Source: a bacterium | GTDB taxonomy: Bacteria > Armatimonadota > Zipacnadia > Zipacnadales > Zipacnadaceae | Assembly (NCBI GenBank): GCA_030607655.1 | Contig: JAUWJN010000172.1 | Span: forward strand, 1 to 6,206 | Direction: 5' to 3' | DNA: 6,206 bases | Part shown: positions 1 through 5,704 of the stretch, in pieces | Layout: every line of letters begins with the position of its first letter | Numbering within the stretch: the first letter of the stretch is position 1 | Made by a program: the position numbers and the translations under genes | The notes under the pieces: generated by a model | What the model was told of the DNA's origin: nothing | What the model saw: the letters and a program-made list of their open reading frames with translations, nothing else | Database searches by the model: none

Positions 1-584
1 ATGGTGCCCGACAAGCTATAAAGTTGCCCTAGTAGCTGCGCTGCCTCGCTGACTTGACCGGTCCACAGCAGTTGGCGTATCTGACTGCTGGAGATCGGCT
101 GGCCGTTAGATACGGACAACGGGATAATTTGTACCGCAAAGCCCAGCTCTTCTCCTAACTGCTTCATCAAATCAACGTTACCCTCCCCCCCGCGTCCCCA
201 CGTGTGGTTTTCACTAACCACTACGGCTACCGCGCCTAGCAATCTGCGTAGATATTGCTCAGCAAAATCACCGGCTGAAGTCTGCCGCAAAGCCTCATCG
301 AAACTTGCAACTACCAGCGTCTGGACCTCCAGTTTTTCCAGCTCGCGGTGGCGCTCCTCGTTCAGAGTCAGGCGGATATTGTGGCTATTATGAGGGCTGA
401 AGATCTCTACCGGCGCGGGCTCAAAGGTCAATACGGTGCACTCGGCTCCATACTCGTCCGCTAGGTGCATAGCAGTCTCAAGGAGCGCCTGATGGCCCCG
501 ATGCACCCCATCAAAAGCCCCCGTAGTTACTACCCGCGGGACCGACTCAATTTCGGCATTGTCCAGACCTTTGATTACTTTCAC
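1..584 (-). CDS. ribF: Bifunctional riboflavin kinase/FAD synthetase RibF, N-terminal part (3' end outside window)
   Basis: RibF phosphorylates riboflavin to FMN and adenylylates FMN to FAD in the cytoplasm. The window holds 194 codons, covering the N-terminal adenylyltransferase domain. The C-terminal riboflavin kinase domain would lie beyond position 1. Visible family motifs are the nucleotidyl-transferase signature GAFDGVHRGH (residues 22-31), TFEPAP near 53-58, the RLTLNEER segment near 71-78, and the ISSSQIR motif (164-170), followed by a LLGQLYSLSGT stretch typical of the domain end. The start is GTG at 584-582. A TAA codon lies directly upstream in frame, and a good ribosome-binding site, AAAGGA, sits 9 nt away. 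One oddity is SENHTWG near residues 124-130, where the family usually has a GE.F.FG-like sequence. It is the last gene of the visible operon, separated from truB by a repeat-filled spacer. Confidence 0.95.
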   Translation of the reverse strand, partial: MKVIKGLDNAEIESVPRVVTTGAFDGVHRGHQALLETAMHLADEYGAECTVLTFEPAPVEIFSPHNSHNIRLTLNEERHRELEKLEVQTLVVASFDEALRQTSAGDFAEQYLRRLLGAVAVVVSENHTWGRGGEGNVDLMKQLGEELGFAVQIIPLSVSNGQPISSSQIRQLLWTGQVSEAAQLLGQLYSLSGT

Positions 585-593
585 TTATTGTCT

Positions 594-599
594 TCCTTT
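594..599 (-). promoter_or_regulatory. Ribosome-binding site of ribF
   Basis: On the minus strand AAAGGA lies 9 nt upstream of the GTG at 584-582. It supports the GTG start, because an in-frame TAA immediately precedes that codon and no other start is available. The site begins only about 4 bp from the end of palindromic repeat copy A, so the repeat occupies the leader right up to the ribosome-binding site. Confidence 0.75.
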
Positions 600-602
600 G
601 GG

Positions 603-680
603 CCTCACCCCTAGCCCCGCGCCGTCGCCATAGCGGCTTTGGCGCGTCGGCGACTCTCCGTGCCGGAGAGGGGAACGAGG
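603..680. repeat. Palindromic repeat copy A, interrupted by a nested insertion
   Basis: The plus strand shows the flank CCTCACCCCTAGCCCC (603-618), then about 35 bp of foreign sequence, then the core hairpin CTCTCCG (654-660), loop TGC, CGGAGAG (664-670), followed by GGGAACGAGG. The flank and core match copy B (2628-2694) and copy C (2809-2850), but those have no insert at this place. The insertion splits the C-run from the left arm of the hairpin. All three copies have the same orientation relative to the operon. The copy sits between truB and ribF. It has no U-tract, so it is not a standard intrinsic terminator. Confidence 0.85.
619..653. repeat. 35-bp self-complementary insert nested in repeat copy A
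   Basis: This segment is absent from copies B and C. It contains two interleaved inverted repeats in the order a-b-a'-b': GCGCC (619-623) pairs with GGCGC (641-645), and GTCGCC (624-629) pairs with GGCGAC (649-654). The last base of the second pair is shared with the core hairpin of copy A. The two stems cross, so they form either alternative hairpins or a strained pseudoknot-like fold, since there is no linker between a and b. Its identity as a separate mobile repeat is inferred. Confidence 0.55.
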
Positions 681-703
681 TAGAGCGGTCTACAACTCTA
701 ATC

Positions 704-753
704 GCTCTCCGTATTGGAGAAGAAAACCGGGTAAGGCGGAACTAGTGCGATGA
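704..753. repeat. Degenerate repeat copy (A2) reaching into the end of truB
   Basis: A weaker hairpin TCTCC (706-710), loop GTATT, GGAGA (716-720) is followed by sequence that aligns with copy B on the far side of nrnA. Aligned with one single-base gap, about 38 of 51 positions agree, including an identical run TAGTGCGATGA at the right end (743-753 here, 2680-2690 in copy B). The TAG stop codon of truB (744-742 on the minus strand) overlaps this shared end. The copy appears older than A, B and C because its hairpin arms have decayed. Confidence 0.6.
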
Positions 754-1650
754 CCAGTTGAAAACTGTACGAGGCTGAAGATGCCAACAGCCATCGACTG
801 CCGCGACTTCAGCTATACATAATAACTCCTCATCCTCGGTCAAGATTGCAGCCTGCGGTGGCGGCTGGGCCGCGGCAGGCTCTATTGGCTGGGCGGTGCC
901 GTGCTGCAGTCGGCTACCTACCTGGGCCGCTACCGTCAGCCGGGGCAGATGGGCTACCGCCTGCGCGGGCGATAATAGCGCGGTCTCGGCCATTCCCTGA
1001 TGGGTCAGCTCGGCTAACTGCTCGAGGGTAAGGGCCTCAGCTAGACTATGAGGCCCCACCTGTGTGCGGACTAGAAACGACAGATATGCGCCAGTGCCTA
1101 GCTGCTCACCTAATTTGACGGCCAGCGAGCGCACATATGTGCCCGCGGTGCACTCAATCTCAGTGAGAGCCCGGGGATTATTGCCCGCGGCGAAGTCCAC
1201 TAGCTCCCACCGCTGTATCTGCACTTCGCGGGTAACCGCGACCGCGTTCTCACCGCGGCGGGCCCGCTTGTATAGCCGTTCCCCCTCGTGGTGCACGGCT
1301 GAGTACGAGGGCACCAGAATTTGCACCGGGCCGGTCAACTCGGCAAGGGCTGCCTCAACCTGGGCCGCGTCTATATGTCCCGCCTCTCGTCGCTCAGTAA
1401 CGGCCCCTTCGGCATCGTAGGTTGTGGTACTGATGCCGAAGGTTATCTCCGCTCGGTAGGTCTTGTCGCATCCAGTCAGGTATTCGGCCAGCCGCGTCGC
1501 CGGACCGACGCATAACACTAATAATCCCGCCGCCGCCGGGTCGAGCGTCCCGGTATGACCTACTTTTACTCCCCATAATTGCCGCACAAACTCAACTACA
1601 TCGTGGGACGTCATCCCGGGCGGCTTGACCAGGCGCACAACACCATACAT
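742..1650 (-). CDS. truB: tRNA pseudouridine(55) synthase TruB
   Basis: TruB isomerises uridine 55 in the T-loop of tRNAs to pseudouridine. The protein is 302 aa, normal for the family. Motifs are KPPGMTSHDVV near the N-terminus, the catalytic GHTGTLDP with the nucleophilic aspartate at residue 37, KTYRAEITFG containing the conserved active-site tyrosine (65), VPSYSAVHHEGERLYKRAR (113-131), and ECTAGTYVRSLA (167-177). A C-terminal PUA-like segment (about 234-297) holds a proline/alanine-rich stretch near 255-267 and ends with a QPRTVF-type motif. The PPMYSA motif common in the family reads VPSYSA here. The ATG start lies 6 nt after the nrnA stop, with GAGGG just upstream, so translation is probably coupled. 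Its last codons overlap degenerate repeat A2. Confidence 0.97.
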   Translation of the reverse strand: MYGVVRLVKPPGMTSHDVVEFVRQLWGVKVGHTGTLDPAAAGLLVLCVGPATRLAEYLTGCDKTYRAEITFGISTTTYDAEGAVTERREAGHIDAAQVEAALAELTGPVQILVPSYSAVHHEGERLYKRARRGENAVAVTREVQIQRWELVDFAAGNNPRALTEIECTAGTYVRSLAVKLGEQLGTGAYLSFLVRTQVGPHSLAEALTLEQLAELTHQGMAETALLSPAQAVAHLPRLTVAAQVGSRLQHGTAQPIEPAAAQPPPQAAILTEDEELLCIAEVAAVDGCWHLQPRTVFNWSSH

Positions 1651-1656
1651 AATCCC

Positions 1657-2694
1657 TCAGGCCCCCCCATTCAGGGCTTGCTCTATGGCCTTGATAATCT
1701 TGACGGTGACCATAGGCAGCGGGCCTGGCATCTGTAGACCGGCGGCTACCGGATGTCCCCCACCCCCAAATTGGGCAGCAATGCTGGCCACATCTATGCC
1801 CCGTGAGCGTAAGCTAACTTGACAATGGCGGTGATTATCAGCTTTGAACAGGATCACAACTTCAGCGCCCGCCACCGACTTGAGTACGTCAATTACCCCC
1901 TCGGTGTCCTCAGGCCGAGCCCCAGCGGCGGCGAAATCACGGGGCCGGAGCGTCGCATATACTATCCGGCCGCCGGCGGCCGTGCGGATGGAGGCGAGGG
2001 CCTGACCTCTTAGTATCGCAGCCGGTATGCTAAGCTGGCCCGAGACCCGCTGGGCAATCTGGTAAGGATCGGCCCCGGCTCTGACCAGCTCGGCTGCTAC
2101 TTGCAGGGCCGGGGCCGAAGTATTCTGAAAGGTAAAGAAACCGGTGTCGGTGGCTAGCCCGCAGTACAAGCAAGTGGCAATCTGGGCATCCAGCTCTACC
2201 CCTAACGGCCCCAATAGATAGTAAACCTGAACAGCAGCCGCTGCCGCGCTGGGGTCAACATAGTCCAAGTCAGCGCCGCCCGAATTAGTGCTGTGGTGGT
2301 CTATCAGGATGGTTATCTTGGCGCGCTGGACGACCGGTTGGAGCTGCCCCAGACGGGCCCAACCATCCGTGTCCACCGCTACCGCTACCTGCGGAGCTTG
2401 GTGCAGCTCGGTCACTACTTTTTCCGCCCCGGGTAAGAACTGATATTTGTGGGGTACAGGATCCGGGCAAGCTACCTGCACCTGTTTACCCATCTTGGTC
2501 AGCGCCCACCACAGCCCTAAACTACTGCCGATGGCATCGCCATCAGGTTGTTGATGACTTAGTATTGCTAGGTTATCCGCAGCCCGGAGACACTCGGCAA
2601 TCTGAGCGATGATACCTGTATACTCAGCCTCACCCCTGGGCCCTCTCCGTCCCGGAGAGGGGAACGGGGAAGACGATATTAGTGCGATGATCAT
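1657..2694 (-). CDS. nrnA: DHH/DHHA1 phosphoesterase, NrnA-type oligoribonuclease/pAp phosphatase, with a repeat-encoded N-terminus
   Basis: Members of this family degrade very short RNAs and 3'-phosphoadenosine 5'-phosphate using Mn2+ ions. With the start at 2694 the protein has 345 aa. DHH motifs are SHQQPDGDAIGS (46-57), AVDTD (106-110), the name-giving DHH (132-134) and ATDTGFF (181-187). The DHHA1 domain ends in FGGGGHPVAAG (309-319). The ATG at 2694 is chosen because AAGGA stands 5 nt upstream. The frame is open to an ATG at 2814, but that extension translates repeats. No ATG, GTG or TTG occurs between 2694 and the DHH core, so palindromic repeat copy B must be translated. It supplies residues 1-22, with PFPSPGRRGPRG coming from the hairpin and flank. 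The core begins near EYTGIIAQIAECL (24-36). Whether the enzyme acts mainly on nanoRNA or on pAp cannot be told from sequence. Confidence 0.92.
   Translation of the reverse strand: MIIALISSSPFPSPGRRGPRGEAEYTGIIAQIAECLRAADNLAILSHQQPDGDAIGSSLGLWWALTKMGKQVQVACPDPVPHKYQFLPGAEKVVTELHQAPQVAVAVDTDGWARLGQLQPVVQRAKITILIDHHSTNSGGADLDYVDPSAAAAAVQVYYLLGPLGVELDAQIATCLYCGLATDTGFFTFQNTSAPALQVAAELVRAGADPYQIAQRVSGQLSIPAAILRGQALASIRTAAGGRIVYATLRPRDFAAAGARPEDTEGVIDVLKSVAGAEVVILFKADNHRHCQVSLRSRGIDVASIAAQFGGGGHPVAAGLQMPGPLPMVTVKIIKAIEQALNGGA
2628..2694. repeat. Palindromic repeat copy B, inside the nrnA coding sequence
   Basis: This is the cleanest copy. The flank CCTCACCCCTGGGCC (2628-2642) overlaps a 9-bp stem CCCTCTCCG (2641-2649), loop TCC, CGGAGAGGG (2653-2661). 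It continues with GAACGGGGAAGACGATA and ends in the TAGTGCGATGA block shared with copy A2. The whole copy lies within the translated 5' end of nrnA, in frame and without a stop codon. The stem would sit about 33 nt after the nrnA start codon in the mRNA. Confidence 0.85.
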
Positions 2695-2705
2695 CCTCTT
2701 CCTTT
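2695..2705 (-). promoter_or_regulatory. Ribosome-binding site that fixes the nrnA start
   Basis: On the minus strand AAAGGAAGAGG directly precedes the ATG at 2694-2692, with the AAGGA core 5 nt away. The same AAAGGAAGA string precedes ribF. It is the only convincing site ahead of the DHH core and decides for the 345-aa protein over a start at 2814. Confidence 0.8.
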
Positions 2706-2725
2706 CGCCATTATCGAACTTATCA

Positions 2726-2781
2726 CGCAGGTGGGGTTCTCTAACCCCGCCGCCGTGGGCGGCACAGGTTGCGAACCTGCG
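2726..2781. repeat. 56-bp multi-hairpin element in the nrnA leader
   Basis: Three back-to-back 6-bp hairpins with short loops are visible: GGGGTT/AACCCC (2733-2738 with 2743-2748), GCCGCC/GGCGGC (2749-2754 with 2758-2763) and CAGGTT/AACCTG (2765-2770 with 2774-2779). In addition CGCAGGT (2726-2732) is the exact reverse complement of ACCTGCG (2775-2781). The element can therefore fold instead as a three-way junction closed by a 7-bp stem, at the cost of the third hairpin. The first and third hairpins look like imperfect copies of one GGTT...AACC unit. The element lies 20 bp upstream of the nrnA ribosome-binding site in the transcript. It is either another dispersed repeat family or a structured leader; there is no known riboswitch signature I recognise. 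Confidence 0.65.
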
Positions 2782-2808
2782 CCGCGCAGTTTGGTGTCGT
2801 CCTGTGGA

Positions 2809-2850
2809 CCTCATCCCCGGCCCCTCTGGGGGCCGGAGAGGGGAAAAAGA
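2809..2850. repeat. Palindromic repeat copy C with two alternative hairpins
   Basis: The flank CCTCATCCCCGG and right side GGAGAGGGGAA match copies A and B. The middle has diverged so that two mutually exclusive stems are possible: CCGGCCCC with GGGGCCGG (2817-2824 with 2829-2836, 4-nt loop), or CCCCTCT with AGAGGGG (2821-2827 with 2837-2843). The copy lies in the rbfA-nrnA spacer. Between it and the rbfA stop there is a further small inverted repeat TCCTG/CAGGA (2863-2867 with 2872-2876) that touches the stop codon. None of these is followed by a U-run on the transcript, so no terminator is called. Confidence 0.8.
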
Positions 2851-2876
2851 GGAGGGAGTCTGTCCTGGGTTCAGGA

Positions 2877-3257
2877 TTATTGGTCATCGTGGGGTTCGTC
2901 TTCGTCAGTCCACTCTTCGTCGACCTGATGTAATAGCATTTCAATCTGCTGAGCGTGACGGGCCGTCTCGTCAAGCTCAAAGTGGAGTTCAGGGATATGC
3001 TTTAGCGCTACGCGCTCCGCCAGCCTGCCGCGGATGAAGCGGTAAGCTGCGCCGCGGAGCGCGGCCATTGTCTCCTGGGTTTTGTTCTCGTCTCCGAACA
3101 CACTCACATAAACCTGAGCGTGGCCCAAATCCGGGGAGACCTCCACCCCAGTGACGGTCACAAAGCCTATGTGCGGATCCTGTATCTCCGCAAGGATAAT
3201 TCCGCTAATTTCTTGTTGAAGCAACTGATTGACTCGGTGTTGCCGTTGGGTAGGCAT
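2877..3257 (-). CDS. rbfA: 30S ribosome-binding factor RbfA
   Basis: RbfA binds the pre-30S subunit near the 5' end of 16S rRNA and is needed for late maturation and cold adaptation. The 126-aa product is a single KH-like domain with a short acidic tail (DEEWTDEDEPHDD). Family features are RVNQLLQQEISGIILAEIQD at the N-terminus, DPHIGFVTVTGVEVSPDL (27-44), YVSVFGD (50-56), FIRGRLAERV (74-83) and IPELHFELDET (88-98). The start is ATG at 3257-3255, 24 bp after the DUF503 stop. The nearest purine-rich site is AAGG, 12 nt upstream, which is rather far and suggests weak initiation or coupling to the upstream gene. Its place after infB is the usual one, and IF2 and RbfA act on the same particle. 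Confidence 0.96.
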   Translation of the reverse strand: MPTQRQHRVNQLLQQEISGIILAEIQDPHIGFVTVTGVEVSPDLGHAQVYVSVFGDENKTQETMAALRGAAYRFIRGRLAERVALKHIPELHFELDETARHAQQIEMLLHQVDEEWTDEDEPHDDQ

Positions 3258-3281
3258 TGGTTATCGCCGCCTTGCGCGCGG

Positions 3282-3569
3282 CTAGAGAATCTCAAGGGTC
3301 TCCGTCTCCACTTCCACAGTAGGTTCGGAGTTTAGCAACTGGGAGGTAGCCGCCATCACGCGCTGGACCTGAGCCTGACTGTTACTGACAGTAGTAAGGG
3401 CGATTTGCGCGCGACGATGGATGTCATTGTTGCCGACTTCCGCCACCGCGACGTTCAAACGATTCTGGAGCCGAGTAAGCAGGCTCTGCAACACTTGGCG
3501 CTTGTCTTTAAGGGTGTTGGCTTCGGCTATATATAGGTCAACGGTAAGCAAACCAACGAAGATAGGCAT
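3282..3569 (-). CDS. ylxP: DUF503/YlxP-family protein
   Basis: This is a small conserved protein of unsettled function, typically encoded between infB and rbfA in Bacillota and relatives. From the ATG at 3569-3567 it is 95 aa, the usual family length. It begins MPIFVGLLTVDLY and contains the family hallmark of a leucine-lysine-rich helix, LKDKRQVLQSLLTRLQNRLNV, followed by AVAEV and a strand ending in ALTTVSN. The fold is expected to be ferredoxin-like. The frame is open further upstream to a TTG at 3620, but family members begin at the M.IFVG position and there is no ribosome-binding site before the TTG; AGGG lies 9 nt before the ATG. The conserved aromatic position after the N.D motif seems to be a histidine (NNDIHRR). 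The gene symbol follows the B. subtilis name for this position. Confidence 0.88.
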   Translation of the reverse strand: MPIFVGLLTVDLYIAEANTLKDKRQVLQSLLTRLQNRLNVAVAEVGNNDIHRRAQIALTTVSNSQAQVQRVMAATSQLLNSEPTVEVETETLEIL

Positions 3570-3626
3570 CTGCTTAGGCCCTGGCGTATGTGAAATCAGA
3601 GTATTTATGAAAGCGGGCAAGGGCGG

Positions 3627-5627
3627 TTAGGAATTGGAGGGCGCTAGGGAGTCCTCGGCTGGTTTTGCAGTTCTTTCTACTTCAACCTGGATATAGGCCT
3701 GGATAATGTCGCCTACCTGCCAGTCTTGGAACTCCGCGGTCGCCACGCCACATTCCTGGGGTGCCTCGACTGTGGACACGTCCTGGGCGAAATGCCGCAG
3801 CGACTCCAAAGTGCCCGCAAAAACTTGCTCGCCATCGCGCAGCACTACTATCCGTACCCCGTGTTGCAGGGGGCCTTCAGTAGCTCGACAGCCGGCTATC
3901 ACCCCAATGCGGGAAACCTTGAATAGTTCGAGAACCTCCGCCTGACCGATGAAGCGCTCCTCGTAAACAGGCTCCAGCATACCAAGCATTGCTTTGTTAA
4001 TATCGTCCAGAGCCTCGTATATCACGTCATAAGTACGAATTTCTACATGCCCGTCCGCAGCCGCTTGACGAACCTGGTTGCTCACCGCCACCCGAAAGCC
4101 TAATACCAAGGCCTGGGAGGCCACCGCCAGCATTACGTCTGATTCGGTTATCTCGCCTACCCCGGCATAGACTACGTTGATATCCACTTCCTCAAGCTGG
4201 CTGTCTAGCTGGGCTAGCGAAGCTTTCACCGCCTCGGCTGAACCCCATACATCCGCCTTGAGAACCATGTTGAGTTCCTTAACCTCTTCGGTGCCCAGGT
4301 CGCGATAAAAGTCGCGAAGCCGGCGTTGAGCATCCCCCGCGAACTGCTGCTGGTGTTGTTGTTCTTTATGCTCTTCAGCGATCTGGCGGGCCTCTTTGAG
4401 GGTCGCGCAGGTTTGCGTTATGTCGCCGGCCTCTACCACATCGGAGAGGCCGACCACTACTACTGGATGCCCCGGAGGCATAGTCGGGAGCGATTTGCCC
4501 CGCCAATCCCGCAGGCGGCGCACCCGGCCACAAGCCGTGCCACAGATGACCACGTCTCCCACTGATAGGGTACCATTGCGAATGAGGACCGTAGCCAACG
4601 GCCCTTCGCTGACGTCAACGGAAGATTCAATAACAACCCCGACCATGTCCGCTTCCGGATCAGCCCATAATTCCTGAACTTCGGCTACGAGCAGCACCAT
4701 TTCCAGCAGTTCATCTAAACGCTGCCGGGTGACAGCGGAAAGGGGCACGATAATAGTATCACCACCCCACTCTTCGGGCACCAGCTCGTACTCCAGCAGT
4801 TGCTGTTTTGTCCTCTCCACGTCGGCTTCGGGCAAATCAATCTTGTTGATGGCTACCACCAGAGGCACTTGCGCCGCCTTGACGTGATTAATCGCCTCTA
4901 CCGTCTGCGGCATTATTCCGTCGTCCGCCGCCACGACTAACACGGCCACATCGGTAACCTGAGCCCCCCGGGCGCGCATAGCAGTAAAGGCCTTATGGCC
5001 GGGAGTGTCTATAAAGACTATCTGTTTATCATTTACTGAGACCTCGGAGGCGCCGATATGTTGGGTAATACCGCCGCTCTCGGTGGCTATGACGTCAGTT
5101 TCGCGCAACGCGTCTAGCAAGGTGGTTTTACCGTGGTCAACATGGCCGAGTACAGTAGCGACGGGGGGAACCTCAATGGCAGTTTCCGGCCGCGGCCCGG
5201 AGGGGCGGGCGGCTAGCTCGGACAACAGCTTGACTACCTGGTGGCTTTCCGTAGCGGCGTCGGCTTCAGTCTGCAGCTCGGCCAGGTACCTCTCCAGCTC
5301 CCCGAGCTCGCGTTCCACTTCCGCAGCCTCAGGGGGTGGCTGTTCGTCCTCTCCCCATTCCTCTTCTGCTACCTCCCCGGCCGCTTCCTTTTGAGCGCTG
5401 CCGGCGCGGGCCTGAGCCGCGGCCTGGGCCTCGGCCGCCGCCTGCGCGCTCTGGCGAGCAGCTTTGGCCTGCTCAACTAGTAGTTCGACAAGTGCCTTGG
5501 CCGTATCTTCATCCAGAGAAGAGGCAGGGGTAACATCCTCCACCCCCAATTCGGCCAGAGCGGCGATCAATGCCTTGCTTTGCAATCCCAGTTGTCGGGC
5601 TAGAGAAAATATGCGAATAGTAACCAC
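3627..5627 (-). CDS. infB: Translation initiation factor IF-2
   Basis: IF2 is the GTPase that brings fMet-tRNA to the 30S subunit and promotes 50S joining. At 666 aa it is a short form. Domains in order: one IF2_N domain (1-52), an alanine/glutamate-rich acidic linker with coiled-coil character (about 53-145), then the G domain with GHVDHGKT (161-168), GGITQHIGA (185-193), DTPGH (207-211), NKID (261-264) and SA (297-298). A beta-barrel domain II follows (about 328-410), then the IF2 core domain starting around NMVLKADVWGSAEAV (453-467), and the C-terminal fMet-tRNA-binding domain with the ECG motif (625-627) and WQVGDIIQAY (636-645). The start is GTG at 5627-5625, since a TAG lies in frame 24 bp upstream with no other start between. 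GGAG and AAGG lie just before it. All GTPase motifs are intact. Confidence 0.97.
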   Translation of the reverse strand: MVTIRIFSLARQLGLQSKALIAALAELGVEDVTPASSLDEDTAKALVELLVEQAKAARQSAQAAAEAQAAAQARAGSAQKEAAGEVAEEEWGEDEQPPPEAAEVERELGELERYLAELQTEADAATESHQVVKLLSELAARPSGPRPETAIEVPPVATVLGHVDHGKTTLLDALRETDVIATESGGITQHIGASEVSVNDKQIVFIDTPGHKAFTAMRARGAQVTDVAVLVVAADDGIMPQTVEAINHVKAAQVPLVVAINKIDLPEADVERTKQQLLEYELVPEEWGGDTIIVPLSAVTRQRLDELLEMVLLVAEVQELWADPEADMVGVVIESSVDVSEGPLATVLIRNGTLSVGDVVICGTACGRVRRLRDWRGKSLPTMPPGHPVVVVGLSDVVEAGDITQTCATLKEARQIAEEHKEQQHQQQFAGDAQRRLRDFYRDLGTEEVKELNMVLKADVWGSAEAVKASLAQLDSQLEEVDINVVYAGVGEITESDVMLAVASQALVLGFRVAVSNQVRQAAADGHVEIRTYDVIYEALDDINKAMLGMLEPVYEERFIGQAEVLELFKVSRIGVIAGCRATEGPLQHGVRIVVLRDGEQVFAGTLESLRHFAQDVSTVEAPQECGVATAEFQDWQVGDIIQAYIQVEVERTAKPAEDSLAPSNS

Positions 5628-5704
5628 TATCCTTAATCTCCGCGCGGCAGCCTACCGCGGTCTATACGTCGTTATCGTCTCGCTTGTGATATGATGGGAC
5701 CACA
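5628..5704. other. 77-bp nusA-infB spacer lacking ylxR and ylxQ
   Basis: In most operons of this type two small genes, ylxR and ylxQ (a ribosomal L7Ae-like protein), stand between nusA and infB. Here only 77 bp separate the nusA stop from the infB GTG, and no reading frame resembling either is present. The spacer holds a small inverted repeat CGCGG/CCGCG (5643-5647 with 5655-5659) just ahead of the infB ribosome-binding region. No convincing promoter or terminator is seen. Confidence 0.7.

Noticed and set aside
654..720. The hairpins between truB and ribF as an intrinsic terminator
   Set aside because: On the transcript strand no U-run follows either stem, and the stems match the dispersed repeat copies elsewhere in the window.
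1064..1420. Plus-strand open frames such as 1064-1420, 2609-3037 and 5005-5394
   Set aside because: They are antisense to truB, nrnA/rbfA and infB, have serine/arginine-rich low-complexity products and no supporting start signals. They are expected by chance at this GC content.
1657..2814. A 385-aa version of the DHH protein starting at the ATG at 2814
   Set aside because: Its extra 40 residues translate repeat copy C and the multi-hairpin element, it has no ribosome-binding site in front, and the ATG at 2694 has AAGGA at good spacing.
2741..2980. A 79-aa minus-strand frame across the rbfA end and the repeat region
   Set aside because: It starts in another frame inside rbfA and runs through hairpin repeats; it has no recognisable domain.
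3282..3620. A longer DUF503 protein starting at TTG 3620
   Set aside because: There is no ribosome-binding site before the TTG, and the family begins at the M.IFVG position, which corresponds to the ATG at 3569.
5687..5695. An extended -10-like promoter (TGATATGAT) on the plus strand
   Set aside because: There is no matching -35 element, it would point into the 3' end of nusA, and a single hexamer match in this length is expected by chance.
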